From contig JAGBYI010000189.1 in assembly GCA_017628845.1 (NCBI GenBank), forward strand, positions 1 through 35,027: DNA of 35,027 nucleotides. Direction: 5' to 3'. This DNA is from Bacteroidaceae bacterium. Lineage in GTDB: Bacteria > Bacteroidota > Bacteroidia > Bacteroidales > Bacteroidaceae. This document shows, piece after piece, positions 1-8,570 of the stretch (within the stretch, counting starts at the first letter, position 1; each line of letters opens with the position of its first letter). The notes beneath the pieces were generated by a model. It had not been told where the DNA came from, made no database searches, and saw only the letters and a list, made by a program, of their open reading frames with translations. Position numbers and translations under genes: made by a program.

Positions 1-653
1 GTATCCACGGCAAAGGTGTAAATCACCAGGGTGACATAACCGAAGACCACCATCTGCCAGCTATGGAACAGGAAGTAGCAGCTGCCTATCACGAAGAGGT
101 CGAGATAGAGAAGCACACGTCCTATGCTCACATTCTTGTACTTGTTGATGATGGAGGCAATGATGTCCCATCCGCCGGTGCTGCCGCCGCTCATGAACAC
201 CATACCTATGCCTATGCCGTTGAGTATGGCGCCCAGGATACATGCCATGCCCTCCTGGTTATCGCCAAGCACACGCCAAAGTCCGTATGCCTCGTTGGAA
301 ACGATGTCCTGGCCGACCTCCAGATAGAAGGTCAGCGAGAGCACGGCGTAGAGAGTCTTCATTGTGAACTTGGTGCCCAGCTGCCACCATGCCAGCAACA
401 GCAATGCGGCGTTTACGATGAGCAAACTGTACTGCATGGGAAAGCCCGTGGCATACTGCACTATGGCACACATACCGGCACCACCGCCCGTGGTAATCTT
501 GTAGGGCAAGAGGAACAAGGCCCATCCCACGTCGTAGATGGCCATACCAAGGTTGATGAATATCATGTCCTTGATGAAGTCCAGGACATGATACTTGCGT
601 AGGCGGCCTTGCAATTTCTCGCGTTGCTCGGCCAGAGCGATTTTTGTCTTCAT
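1..653 (-). CDS. YitT family membrane protein (3' end outside window)
   Basis: The reading frame starts with ATG at 653 (MKTKIALAEQREKLQGRL) and stays open to the window edge, giving 217 codons without a stop, so the C-terminus is missing. After a basic, amphipathic N-terminus it has several hydrophobic segments and glycine-rich loops such as ITTGGGAGM and MSGGSTGGWDI, which are the repeated GG(S/T)TGG-type motifs of the YitT/DUF161 family of polytopic inner-membrane proteins. The family's substrate is not established. It lies 22 bp downstream of leuS on the same strand and is probably co-transcribed with it. The family call is fairly secure; the transport role is inference. Confidence 0.8.
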   Translation of the reverse strand, partial: MKTKIALAEQREKLQGRLRKYHVLDFIKDMIFINLGMAIYDVGWALFLLPYKITTGGGAGMCAIVQYATGFPMQYSLLIVNAALLLLAWWQLGTKFTMKTLYAVLSLTFYLEVGQDIVSNEAYGLWRVLGDNQEGMACILGAILNGIGIGMVFMSGGSTGGWDIIASIINKYKNVSIGRVLLYLDLFVIGSCYFLFHSWQMVVFGYVTLVIYTFAVD

Positions 654-675
654 AAGACAAGTGTGTTTTATTATC

Positions 676-3516
676 TTACTTTACCACAATGTTCACGATA
701 CGCTTGGGCACGGCAATGGTCTTAACGATCTGCTTGCCCTCCAGGTGCTTCTGTGCCTCGGGTGCGGCAAGAGCCATCTCTACCATCTGCTCGGGAGTGG
801 CATCGGCGGGGAACTGCATGGCAAAGCGAACCTTGCCGTTGAACTGTACGCCCAACTGCACACTGCTCTCCACCAGATACTTCTCGTCGAATGCAGGCCA
901 CAGGGCATCGCATACGCTGCCTTCCTGGCCAAGCGCCTCCCACAACTCCTCTGCCATGTGAGGTGCGAAAGGTGCGAGCAGGGCAACTATCTGTGTCATC
1001 ACCTCGCGGCTACGGCACTTCTGTGCGGTGAGTTCGTTTATTGCCACCATGAAGGCAGAGATGGAGGTATTGTATGAGAACTCCTCAATATCGGCGCTCA
1101 CCTTCTTGATGAGCTTGTGCAGAGACTTCATGTTGTCGGCGGTGGGTTCGGTGGCATCTGCCTGCAGGTTGCCGTCCTTGTCCCAGAACAGTTGCCACAA
1201 CTTCTTCAGGAAGCGATGACATCCGTCAATGCCGTTGGTATCCCAGGGCTTGCTCTGCTCCACAGGGCCGAGGAACATTTCATACAGGCGCAGGGTGTCG
1301 GCACCGTAGCGCTCAACTATCATGTCGGGGTTCACCACGTTGAACATACTCTTTGACATCTTCTCCACGGCCCAGCCGCAGATGTACTTGTCGTCCTCCA
1401 GGATGAACTCTGCCGTCTCGTATTCGGGGCGCCATGCCTTGAAGGCCTCCACGTCCAGGACGTCGTTCTTCACTATGTTCACGTCCACGTGGATGGGCGT
1501 TGTGTCGTACTGGTCCTTGAGGCCCAGGCTTACGAAGGTGTTGGTGTCCTTGATACGGTATACGAAGTTGCTTCGTCCCTGGATCATACCCTGGTTGATG
1601 AGTTTCTGGAAGGGTTCCTCCTTCTTGCTCACGCCCAGGTCGAAGAGGAACTTGTTCCAGAAGCGAGAGTAGATAAGGTGACCGGTGGCATGCTCGCTGC
1701 CGCCCACGTAGAGGTCAACGTTCTGCCAGTATTCCGATGCCTTCTCGCCAACGAGCGCCTCGCCGTTGTTGGGGTCCATGTAGCGCAGGTAGTATGCACT
1801 TGAACCGGCAAAGCCAGGCATGGTAAAGAGTTCGATGGGGAAGACGGTCTTCTCGTCGATGAGTGCCTTGTCCACAATCTTGCGGTTGGCCTCATCCCAC
1901 GCCCAAAGTTGTGCGTTGCCCAGTGGGGGTTCACCACTCTCGGTGGGCAAGAAGTTCTCCACCTGTGGAAGTTCCACGGGCAGGCATTCCTCTGGAATCA
2001 TGCAGGGGATGCCATGCCTATAGTAGACGGGGAAGGGTTCGCCCCAATATCTCTGACGGGAGAAGATGGCATCGCGCAGGCGGTAGTTCACCTTCACACG
2101 GCCAAGGCCGTTCTCGCTGACGAACTTCTTTGTTGCAGCGATGGCCTCCTTGATAGTCAAACCATTCAGGGTGAAACCGTTCAGCGAAGGCTTGCCCTCC
2201 ATGGGAGAGTTCATCACTATACCCTCCTTGGCATCGTAACTCTCTTCACTCACGTCGGCACCCTCCACCAATGGGATGATGGGCAGGTTGAAATGGCGTG
2301 CAAAGGCATAGTCACGAGAGTCGTGTGCAGGTACTGCCATGATGGCACCAGTACCATAACCGGAGAGGACGTACTCGGCAATGTATATGGGGCACTTCTC
2401 GCCAGTGATGGGGTTGATGCCGTAAGAACCGGAGAACACGCCTGTTACGGTGCGGTCAATCTGGCGCTCACGCTCGGTGCGGCTCTTTACGTAGGTCAGG
2501 TACTTGTCCACCTCCTCCTTCTGCTCGGCAGAGGTGAGTTGTGCTACTAGTTCGCTTTCTGGAGCCAGAACGAAGAAGGTGACACCGAACATGGTGTCGG
2601 CACGGGTGGTGAAAATGGTGAACTCTATGTCGCTGTCTGCCACCTTTATCTGCACCTCGGCACCTTCGCTACGGCCTATCCAGTTCTTCTGTGTCTCCTT
2701 GATGCTATCGCTCCACTGTATGGTATCCAAACCATCCAGAAGTCTCTGGGAATATGCGCTCACACGCAGACACCACTGGCGCATCTTCTTCTGCTCCACG
2801 GGGTATCCGCCACGCTCGCTCACGCCGTCGATAACCTCATCGTTGGCCAGTACGGTACCCAACTTGGGACACCAGTTCACCATTGTCTCGCCCAGGAAGG
2901 CTATGCGGTAGTTCATCAGCGTCTGGCTCTTCTCCTGCTCGCTCATGGCCTTCCACTCATCGGCGGTGAAGCAGAGTTCTTCCGAGCAGGCGGCATTGAT
3001 GCCCTCGGTACCCTTTGCCTCTAAGTTGGCAACAAGCTGGTCGATGGGTTGTGCCTTGCCCAGAGCTGTGTCGAAGTATGAGTTGAACATCTTCTGGAAG
3101 GCCCATTGTGTCCAGTGGTAGTAGCCGGGGGCACAGGTGCGCACCTCGCGGTCCCAGTCGAAGCAGAATCCTATCTTGTCCAGCTGCTCGCGATAGCGGT
3201 CAATGTTCTGGAAGGTGGTCTTCTCGGGGTGCTGACCTGTCTGTATGGCATACTGCTCGGCAGGCAAACCATATGAGTCATAGCCCATAGGATTAAGCAC
3301 GTTATAACCCTGCTGGCGTTTGAAACGCGCATAAATGTCGCTGGCAATATAGCCAAGGGGATGACCCACGTGCAAACCTGCACCGCTGGGATAGGGGAAC
3401 ATGTTCAGGACATAGAACTTCTTCTTTGCCTCATCCTCCTCGACGTGGTATGTCTTGTTGGCCACCCACAGGGCACGCCACTTCTCTTCAATCTTTCTAA
3501 AATCGTAGTCTCTCAT
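676..3516 (-). CDS. leuS: Leucyl-tRNA synthetase
   Basis: Class I aminoacyl-tRNA synthetase that charges tRNA-Leu in the cytoplasm. The HIGH signature is HVGH at residues 49-52 and KMSKS is at 719-723. The CP1 editing domain shows TTRADTMFG (303-311) and [16 protein letters not shown] (388-403), so post-transfer editing is probably intact. At 946 aa it is longer than the roughly 860 aa of E. coli LeuRS. The extra length appears mainly as an insertion near residues 148-200 and another of about 55 residues between GRSN (647-650) and KMSKS; such insertions are, to my knowledge, common in Bacteroidota LeuRS. ATG at 3516 gives a normal N-terminus ([13 protein letters not shown]). A consensus promoter lies 27 bp upstream. 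Confidence 0.97.
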   Translation of the reverse strand: MRDYDFRKIEEKWRALWVANKTYHVEEDEAKKKFYVLNMFPYPSGAGLHVGHPLGYIASDIYARFKRQQGYNVLNPMGYDSYGLPAEQYAIQTGQHPEKTTFQNIDRYREQLDKIGFCFDWDREVRTCAPGYYHWTQWAFQKMFNSYFDTALGKAQPIDQLVANLEAKGTEGINAACSEELCFTADEWKAMSEQEKSQTLMNYRIAFLGETMVNWCPKLGTVLANDEVIDGVSERGGYPVEQKKMRQWCLRVSAYSQRLLDGLDTIQWSDSIKETQKNWIGRSEGAEVQIKVADSDIEFTIFTTRADTMFGVTFFVLAPESELVAQLTSAEQKEEVDKYLTYVKSRTERERQIDRTVTGVFSGSYGINPITGEKCPIYIAEYVLSGYGTGAIMAVPAHDSRDYAFARHFNLPIIPLVEGADVSEESYDAKEGIVMNSPMEGKPSLNGFTLNGLTIKEAIAATKKFVSENGLGRVKVNYRLRDAIFSRQRYWGEPFPVYYRHGIPCMIPEECLPVELPQVENFLPTESGEPPLGNAQLWAWDEANRKIVDKALIDEKTVFPIELFTMPGFAGSSAYYLRYMDPNNGEALVGEKASEYWQNVDLYVGGSEHATGHLIYSRFWNKFLFDLGVSKKEEPFQKLINQGMIQGRSNFVYRIKDTNTFVSLGLKDQYDTTPIHVDVNIVKNDVLDVEAFKAWRPEYETAEFILEDDKYICGWAVEKMSKSMFNVVNPDMIVERYGADTLRLYEMFLGPVEQSKPWDTNGIDGCHRFLKKLWQLFWDKDGNLQADATEPTADNMKSLHKLIKKVSADIEEFSYNTSISAFMVAINELTAQKCRSREVMTQIVALLAPFAPHMAEELWEALGQEGSVCDALWPAFDEKYLVESSVQLGVQFNGKVRFAMQFPADATPEQMVEMALAAPEAQKHLEGKQIVKTIAVPKRIVNIVVK

Positions 3517-3542
3517 CTTATATTATTATTTTATTTTGCCTA

Positions 3543-3574
3543 CAAAGATACAATTTCGTGAGAGAATAAGCAAA
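3543..3574 (-). promoter_or_regulatory. leuS promoter (Bacteroidota -33/-7 type)
   Basis: Read on the minus strand, TTTG (3574-3571) is followed by 20 nt and then TATCTTTG (3550-3543), an exact match to the -7 consensus TAnnTTTG. The leuS ATG at 3516 follows 26 nt after the -7 box, implying a short leader of about 20 nt. Confidence 0.75.
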
Positions 3575-3886
3575 AGAATTTAGTTTTTTCCTAATATGAT
3601 TGTCAATGAAATCTATCCAAACTATGGATTATATTATGCTTAGGTAGTAGAAATTAAAGAATTGAGTCCAAAACGGAAAGGGAATGTATTCCTTTTATGC
3701 AGAATAAAAACAAATAGGACAATACGTTAGATAAATTTGTATAGAAGCTGATTAAGGTAAATTAGAAGCGTGTTCTTCTGCAATCAGTCTATTGTGTAAA
3801 AATGACAAAAAGCTTTGATTTCCGTCAACATGTTTTGATATAAATCAACAAATAAGTGTTTTTCTTACAATAATTAGTCCGTAGCT
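3575..3886. other. AT-rich intergenic region with no gene seen
   Basis: About 310 bp between the leuS promoter and the promoter of the noncoding RNA. No credible reading frame on either strand. A short imperfect hairpin (AAAGGGAAT/ATTCCTTT, about 3678-3697) and an isolated TAAATTTG near 3732 without a -33 partner are the only structures noticed. I assign no function. Confidence 0.6.
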
Positions 3887-3917
3887 CTTGCGTATATCAA
3901 GAAAAGCCGTACCTTTG
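3887..3917 (+). promoter_or_regulatory. Promoter of the orphan noncoding RNA
   Basis: CTTG (3887-3890) as a -33 element, a 19-nt gap, then TACCTTTG (3910-3917), a perfect TAnnTTTG -7 box. Predicted transcription start is about 3922-3925. No protein-coding gene follows on the plus strand; the next plus-strand gene is a tRNA more than 3.5 kb away. Confidence 0.75.
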
Positions 3918-3921
3918 CAAT

Positions 3922-4148
3922 GCCTTCCGAGAGGAACGCATGACATATAAGAGAAGTTGTTTTAGGTTTTTCATGATATTAGATTAGGTTAAGTTTGTTT
4001 AGGTTAACACCACTCAACTAATACTTGTTTAAGGTAAAGGAAAACTGATTGCTTTCAGGAATTAAAAGTAGAAGTTTGAGAGATTAATCATAACATTAGT
4101 CATGGTGTGAAGGGCGCTTGGTTCGTGAGAATCGGCGCTCTTTTTCGT
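3922..4148 (+). ncRNA. Orphan structured noncoding RNA, about 225 nt, possibly 6S-like
   Basis: A stand-alone transcription unit bounded by a consensus promoter (3887-3917) and an intrinsic terminator (4111-4145), with no open frame of note. The ends can pair: CCTTC (3923-3927) with GAAGG (4109-4113), then, across an internal loop, CATGAC (3939-3944) with GTCATG (4099-4104). The interior is A/T-rich with three TTAGGTT motifs between 3962 and 4006. A long irregular rod closed by paired ends and an open internal loop resembles 6S RNA or the Bacteroidales-1 motif; I cannot decide between these or exclude a new family. The closing pairs at 4111-4113 compete with the terminator stem. That it is an RNA gene is well supported; its identity is not. 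Confidence 0.65.
4111..4145 (+). terminator. Intrinsic terminator of the noncoding RNA
   Basis: AGGGCGC (4111-4117) pairs with GCGCTCT (4135-4141) with one G-U pair, followed at once by a run of five T and then CGTTTT. Confidence 0.75.
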
Positions 4149-4228
4149 TTTAATATACTAATATTAAACCAAGCTGGGCAACAGCAGGATGTGATGGCGT
4201 GTTGTCTACTGTATAATATTTAATATTC

Positions 4229-4258
4229 TTTATTGTAAATGGGAGAATTCACAATAAA
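4229..4258. other. Small inverted repeat
   Basis: TTTATTGT (4229-4236) and ACAATAAA (4251-4258) form a perfect 8-bp stem with a 14-nt loop, followed on the plus strand by A residues, which read as a T-tract before the stem on the minus strand. It may help end minus-strand transcripts from the S41 protease unit, but it is AT-only and weak. Confidence 0.3.
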
Positions 4259-4326
4259 AAAAAGAGGACACGACAATTTGTGATAAATGTCTGTCCTACG
4301 ATGTAGTGAGTATCTCCTTCGTTTGT

Positions 4327-4428
4327 CTCCCCGACGTCTCGGCTTGGTCGTCGGGAGGACGGACCTTTGTCTTCCCGGAACTTTCGGCTAAGGATACGGG
4401 AGCGTTCGCCCTTGTTCTCGGGAGGGCA
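4327..4428. repeat. Intergenic GC-rich repeat, copy A (divergent)
   Basis: GC-rich block in an AT-rich spacer. It contains the hairpin CCCGACG (4330-4336)/CGTCGGG (4349-4355), the module TTCCCGGAACTTTCGG (about 4372-4387) and the end TCTCGGGAGGGCA (about 4416-4428). The module and end match copies B (18969-19071) and C (34787-34865) with few changes, but the left arm is rearranged. The block accounts for the odd Arg/Ser/Pro-rich frame at 4249-4527 on the minus strand, which I do not call a gene. The rest of 4149-4641 shows nothing else I can support. Confidence 0.65.
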
Positions 4429-4641
4429 GAAAGTGAGGCTTAGGGCATATTTGCCTGTAAGATTTGGTGATAGTACTATTGTGCTGATATTTAGGGTAAT
4501 ATCAGGGAGCGCATAACTGGCAGGCATCTTTAGCGTACCTTTGTCTTGCAGGTATAGTCGGATAGGTGCATGATTCCTTTCAGAATCGGGTGCAGTGTGG
4601 GATTACGTCTATTGAAAAATACTTACATTTATCCCCTTGCG

Positions 4642-4758
4642 CTATTTGGCCGGAAGGGATAGGTAAAGGAACAGTCCTGCCACTATCAAGACGATAAAGG
4701 CCATGGCCATAATGCCAAACATGAAGGACAGGTTTGATTTGCGCGCGTTGTGTCTCAT
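4642..4758 (-). CDS. Small single-span membrane protein (38 aa)
   Basis: A 39-codon frame (ATG 4758, stop TAG 4644-4642) that short-ORF filters would miss. It begins with a basic segment (MRHNARKSN) followed by one strongly hydrophobic span from about residue 10 to 35 (FMFGIMAMAFIVLIVAGLFL) and ends LSLPAK, which suggests an N-in, C-out single-pass topology. The start codon is 6 bp after the S41 protease stop, with AAAAAGGT in front, so translational coupling to the protease is likely. I recognise no family. It could be a protease accessory or inhibitor peptide, but this is conjecture from position. Confidence 0.55.
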   Translation of the reverse strand: MRHNARKSNLSFMFGIMAMAFIVLIVAGLFLYLSLPAK

Positions 4759-4764
4759 ACCTTT

Positions 4765-6426
4765 TTATTTCTCTTTCTTTGACAATATTCTTTCGTATGC
4801 CTGAGGGTTTTTCAATAGGTTCACAGCGCAGCGGTACGCCTTGTCCTTGGGCATGGCATGCCGTATGCTTCCATTCTGGTGATAGTACCTGATGACAGCC
4901 TCTCCCTCAAGGTATGGGATTATGTGCTTTTTCAAGCGTTCGAGATCCTTTTTGGTGTCGGGTGCGAACTTTGCCTCAAGCGCAGCCATCTCTTCCTTGG
5001 CGTCTTCCAGGTAACCTTCCATTTCGGCAACTTTGCGAAGAAGTTCCATCACCTCGTCCGAGCGTCGGTTGTATTTGAAATCCGACTTTTCCACATAGGC
5101 GCAGAAATCGGCATATATGCTGTCCGTGATATGGAATTCTCCAGGAGGTGCTATGGTGGGGTGGGCGGAAGCAAAGTCGGTTCCCCAGTCGAAGAACACG
5201 TCGCTCTGTACCAGGTCGTACACCATGGTGGGCAGTGTGTCGTTGTGCATCAGGCTGTCCGGCTGGATGCCGCCTCCATCGGTAACCGGACGCCCTGCTT
5301 GGGTGTAGAAGGTTCTTCGCAAGGAATCAGGTATGGACTTGGTGCTGCCGTCGTGGTTGTACTCGTGCGCCTGGATGCAACGCCCAGAGGGTATGTAGTA
5401 GCGACCCGTGGTAATCTTCAGTTCTCCACGATAAGGCACATCGCGTATAGCTTGTACAAGGCCCTTGCCGAAGGTACGTGTACCCATGATGACAGCACGA
5501 TCCATGTCCTGCAAGGCTCCACTGACAATCTCGGAAGAAGAGGCCGACATCCCGTTTACTAGCACCACCAAGGGCATGTCTGGTGCTATAGGATCAGTGG
5601 TTGTGTAGTATTCGTGGTTCATGGAAACTTGCTTGCCCTTGGTGTAGACCACCTTCACTCCCTTGGGCAGGAACAGGTTGGTTATGTCTACAGCCTCGTT
5701 TATGGCACCACCCACATTGTCGCGGATGTCCAGGACAAGGCCTTTTGCTCCCTGCGACATGAGTTGCAGAAGGGCATGGCGCACCTCGCGGGCGCACCCG
5801 GATGTAAAGCTATTCAGGTTGATGTAGCCGATACCATCGTCCATTATGCCATAGTAAGGTATGGCGGGCAATTGGATGGTACGGCGAGTGATGTGAACAA
5901 TACGTGGTTTCTTTTCTCCGGGGCGCTGAAAACAAAGTTCAAGCGTTGTGCCTGCCTCGCCACGGAGCATTTCCGTCACTTTCGTTGGCGTCATGCCCTT
6001 AATGTCCTTGCCGTCTACTGTCAGGATAATGTCACCGGCTCTTAAGCCTGCATCCTGACTGGGAGTGTTGGTGTACGGCTCGTCTATCACCACGCGGTCG
6101 TGTTTCCTGTGGAAACGTATTATGCTGCCTATGCCGGCATATTTGCCCGTTGCCATCTGGCGCAGGTCGTCATCGTCGGCAGGGTAGTATCCGGTGAATG
6201 GATCCACTTTCATGAGCATGCCGTCAATGGCCCAACGGATAACGGTGTCGGCAGCCAGCGTGTCTACATAGAAAAGGTCCAGGGCCTTGTATATTTCGTT
6301 GAATATTTCTAAGTTGCGTGCTACCTTGGAATTATGGTTCTCTACTACCTGCGCACCGACAGGAGTGTGTATGCCTGCCCAAAGGGCAAGTGCTGAAACA
6401 AGGAAAAACTGACGTATTATTTTCAT
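4765..6426 (-). CDS. S41 (C-terminal processing type) protease with PDZ domain
   Basis: Secreted or periplasmic serine protease of the CtpA/Tsp family, 553 aa. I chose ATG 6426 over an in-frame GTG 15 bp upstream because GAGG sits 5 nt before it and the product then opens with a clean signal peptide (MKIIRQFFLVSALALWAG, with GAQ near residue 26). The PDZ domain is around residues 95-180 (AGLRAGDIILTVDGKDIKG). The catalytic core has the nucleophile in NGMSASSSEIVSGAL and the general-base lysine in GTRTFGKGLV, the usual Ser/Lys dyad. A helical, charged C-terminal extension follows. It lies 66 bp downstream of the PfkB kinase and directly upstream of the 38-aa membrane peptide. Confidence 0.93.
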   Translation of the reverse strand: MKIIRQFFLVSALALWAGIHTPVGAQVVENHNSKVARNLEIFNEIYKALDLFYVDTLAADTVIRWAIDGMLMKVDPFTGYYPADDDDLRQMATGKYAGIGSIIRFHRKHDRVVIDEPYTNTPSQDAGLRAGDIILTVDGKDIKGMTPTKVTEMLRGEAGTTLELCFQRPGEKKPRIVHITRRTIQLPAIPYYGIMDDGIGYINLNSFTSGCAREVRHALLQLMSQGAKGLVLDIRDNVGGAINEAVDITNLFLPKGVKVVYTKGKQVSMNHEYYTTTDPIAPDMPLVVLVNGMSASSSEIVSGALQDMDRAVIMGTRTFGKGLVQAIRDVPYRGELKITTGRYYIPSGRCIQAHEYNHDGSTKSIPDSLRRTFYTQAGRPVTDGGGIQPDSLMHNDTLPTMVYDLVQSDVFFDWGTDFASAHPTIAPPGEFHITDSIYADFCAYVEKSDFKYNRRSDEVMELLRKVAEMEGYLEDAKEEMAALEAKFAPDTKKDLERLKKHIIPYLEGEAVIRYYHQNGSIRHAMPKDKAYRCAVNLLKNPQAYERILSKKEK

Positions 6427-6492
6427 AATCCTCAATATCACTTTCCGTTGAAAGAGGGGAAGTGAACCATTATATACTATGTAGGGGTGCGT

Positions 6493-7473
6493 TTATCTGC
6501 AATCTATGCTTGTCTTGATTCTGTTCCATGCGGCAGGACTCAACTGGCTGCCCATAACCTGAACTGCTTCTGTTGCCAAGACTGTTCCTGTATGTAAACA
6601 TTTCTGCAGTCTATGCCCACGTGTGAGGGCATGCAGGAAGCCAGCGGCAAAATAGTCTCCGGCCGCTGTTGTATCTACTACGTTTTCCACATATTCGGCA
6701 TGGCATTTGTATATTCGTCCGCCTTCATGCATGGCAATGGAACCCTGCTCGCCAAGTTTGACAACGGCAGTCTCACACAGGTGGGCAATATGTCTTAACT
6801 GCTCTTGAGAGTCGAAACTTCCTGTGAAGGCACGTGCCTCTCCCTCATTTGCAAAGACTATGTCAATATAGTCAGAAATCAAGTGATGGAAATAAGTGCG
6901 GTGCTTGCTTACAACATTGAAACTGGAAAGGTCCAGACTGAGGATGAGGCCAGCCTGCTTGGCTTTTTGGCAGATTGTCTCGATTAGTTCCTCGTTCTGC
7001 ACCAGATATCCCTCTATGTGAAGCAAGTCATATCCGCAGAACATATCCTCAGTGATGTCATTGGGGGCCAGATAATATGCAGCGCCCAACAGAGTGCCGA
7101 AGGTACGACTTCCACCAGGAGTGATGAAAGTATGTGCAACACCTGTGGCCTCGTCTCCGCGGATCAATTGTGTGTGCACACCGGCATCTGATAGTTTCTG
7201 TTCGAAGAAACTGCCCATACCATCGTTGCCGACTCGGCCAATGTAACCAGGTTCGTTGCCAAGCCGAGCCAATGCCACCATAGTGTTTCCTATGCTGCCA
7301 CCACTGGCCATTCGCTTTTCTATGTCGCTGGTCAAATTCTCAATCTCATGCTCCCAACGCTCGTTTATGAGCGTCATGGCATCCTTCTTCAAATGTATTT
7401 CACTGAGCAGATGTTCGTCGTCCAAACGATAGAGCACATCCACCAAAGCGTTGCCTATTCCTAATATTTTCAT
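6493..7473 (-). CDS. PfkB-family carbohydrate/nucleoside kinase
   Basis: Ribokinase-like sugar or nucleoside kinase, 326 aa. ATG 7473 (MKILGIGNALVDVLYRL) gives the family's usual start; an in-frame TTG 24 bp upstream would add an AT-rich extension and is rejected. The first PfkB motif is GGSIGNTMVALARLG and the second is DTTAAGDYFAAGFLHAL, in which the anion-hole/catalytic AAGD replaces the commoner GAGD. Overall it resembles the adenosine-kinase-like branch common in Bacteroidota, but the substrate cannot be read from the sequence. Probably first gene of a unit with the S41 protease. Confidence 0.88.
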   Translation of the reverse strand: MKILGIGNALVDVLYRLDDEHLLSEIHLKKDAMTLINERWEHEIENLTSDIEKRMASGGSIGNTMVALARLGNEPGYIGRVGNDGMGSFFEQKLSDAGVHTQLIRGDEATGVAHTFITPGGSRTFGTLLGAAYYLAPNDITEDMFCGYDLLHIEGYLVQNEELIETICQKAKQAGLILSLDLSSFNVVSKHRTYFHHLISDYIDIVFANEGEARAFTGSFDSQEQLRHIAHLCETAVVKLGEQGSIAMHEGGRIYKCHAEYVENVVDTTAAGDYFAAGFLHALTRGHRLQKCLHTGTVLATEAVQVMGSQLSPAAWNRIKTSIDCR

Positions 7474-7494
7474 GGTCTTTGCGTATTTTTTTTG

Positions 7495-7502
7495 CAAATA
7501 TA
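7495..7502 (-). promoter_or_regulatory. Probable -7 box of the PfkB kinase promoter
   Basis: TATATTTG on the minus strand (7502-7495) matches TAnnTTTG and lies 21 nt before the ATG at 7473. No clear TTTG occurs 19-20 nt upstream. It abuts the -33 region of the divergent tRNA promoter. Confidence 0.45.
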
Positions 7503-7533
7503 TTGTTTATTTCCGAAAAAACCTATATCTTTG
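7502..7533 (+). promoter_or_regulatory. Promoter of the tRNA-Asn pair
   Basis: ATTG (7502-7505), a 20-nt gap, then TATCTTTG (7526-7533), a consensus -7 box. The predicted start is about 7538-7540, some 26 nt before the first tRNA. Confidence 0.65.
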
Positions 7534-7565
7534 CACCGCAATTGAGAAAAAACTCTCAAAAACTT

Positions 7566-7639
7566 GCTTCAGTAGCTCAGTTGGTTAGAGCACATGACTG
7601 TTAATCATGGGGTCGTTGGTTCAAGCCCATCCTGAAGCG
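7566..7639 (+). tRNA. tRNA-Asn(GTT), copy 1
   Basis: A complete cloverleaf: acceptor GCTTCAG (7566-7572)/CTGAAGC (7632-7638) with discriminator G at 7639, D arm with AGTTGGTTAGA, anticodon stem CATGA/TCATG around CTGTTAA (anticodon GTT), variable loop, and a T arm with loop TTCAAGC. The T stem has one U-U mismatch in its second pair, present in both copies. CCA is not encoded. Confidence 0.95.
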
Positions 7640-7675
7640 CAAAAAAGAAAGAGTGAATGACTTGATTGCAAAACT

Positions 7676-7749
7676 GCTTCAGTAGCTCAGTTGGTTAGAG
7701 CACATGACTGTTAATCATGGGGTCGTTGGTTCAAGCCCATCCTGAAGCG
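7676..7749 (+). tRNA. tRNA-Asn(GTT), copy 2
   Basis: Identical over all 74 bases to the copy starting at 7566, with a period of 110 bp. The 36-bp spacer shows no promoter, so both are probably cut from one precursor. Confidence 0.95.
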
Positions 7750-7757
7750 CAAAATAA

Positions 7758-7781
7758 TAGCCTGTCGGTAACGGCGGGCTA
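7758..7781 (+). terminator. Probable terminator after the tRNA pair
   Basis: TAGCCTGTC (7758-7766) pairs with GGCGGGCTA (7773-7781) with two G-U pairs and a 6-nt loop, followed by TATTTG. The sequence TATATTTG (7780-7787) at its end also matches a -7 box and could serve the serine acetyltransferase gene, though no -33 element is visible. Confidence 0.5.
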
Positions 7782-7860
7782 TATTTGTAAAATAATCGCG
7801 CGCACGTTATACATACACGATAAAAGAGGTCCAAGTGCATGCGTAAACTGACACAGAAAG

Positions 7861-8550
7861 ATGGTAAAGAAAGTAGAGAACATAATAAGCAGCTTCCGTT
7901 CCATCCTGTTCCCGAAGTTCTACGGAGATGGGGTGAGCGAGGAATTGCTCTATGCCCAAATGTGCGCCATAATGCCCAGAGAGAAGGCTGCGCAGATGAC
8001 GGAATACCTGCCAGAACTGAAACGTCAGCTGGACATGGATGTGGAGGCTGCCTACAACGGTGACCCCGCGGCAGAGTCCTATGACGAGATTATATGCTGT
8101 TATCCAGTAATCAAGGCTATGATAAACTATCGCATAGCACACAGGATGTTGGAACTGGGGGTAAGCCTCATCCCACGCATAATTACGGAGAAGGCGCATT
8201 CAGAGACCGGTATAGATATACATCCGGCAGCCACCATAGGACACCACTTCGCCATAGACCACGGTACGGGTGTTGTAATAGGTGCTACCTGCATCATAGG
8301 TAATAATGTAAAATTGTACCAGGGTGTTACACTCGGTGCAAAGAGTTTCCCTTTGGACGAGAATGGCCATCCCATCAAGGGCATTCCGCGCCACCCCATT
8401 CTGGAGGACGATGTGATAATATACAGCAACTCCACGGTACTTGGGCGTATAACAATAGGCCGTGGAACGGTAATCGGGGGCAACCTGTGGGTAACAGAAG
8501 GAACCAAACCCGGTGAAAAACTGATGCAGGGAAAGAAAATCAAGAATTAG
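7861..8550 (+). CDS. cysE: Serine O-acetyltransferase
   Basis: Makes O-acetylserine from serine and acetyl-CoA, the first committed step of cysteine synthesis. The N-terminal helical part (residues 1-115) contains the family region SYDEIICCYPVIKAMINYRI. The C-terminal left-handed beta-helix has hexapeptide repeats from about residue 118, including IDIHPAATIGHHFAIDHGTG, whose histidines and aspartate match the catalytic region of serine acetyltransferases, then VIGATCIIGNNVKLYQGVTLGA. At 229 aa it is shorter than E. coli CysE (273 aa). The C-terminus ends in a short basic tail. A stand-alone promoter is uncertain. Closely related hexapeptide acyltransferases are the main alternative. Confidence 0.85.
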   Translation: MVKKVENIISSFRSILFPKFYGDGVSEELLYAQMCAIMPREKAAQMTEYLPELKRQLDMDVEAAYNGDPAAESYDEIICCYPVIKAMINYRIAHRMLELGVSLIPRIITEKAHSETGIDIHPAATIGHHFAIDHGTGVVIGATCIIGNNVKLYQGVTLGAKSFPLDENGHPIKGIPRHPILEDDVIIYSNSTVLGRITIGRGTVIGGNLWVTEGTKPGEKLMQGKKIKN

Positions 8551-8570
8551 TAATATAACAGATACAATAG

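Noticed and set aside
4249-4527. 92-codon minus-strand frame rich in Arg, Ser and Pro
   Set aside because: Its middle is the repeat copy A, copies B and C give similar chance frames, and it has no family resemblance or neighbour coupling.
4536-4543. TACCTTTG on the plus strand as a promoter
   Set aside because: No TTTG-like box 19-21 nt upstream and no plus-strand gene or structured RNA after it.
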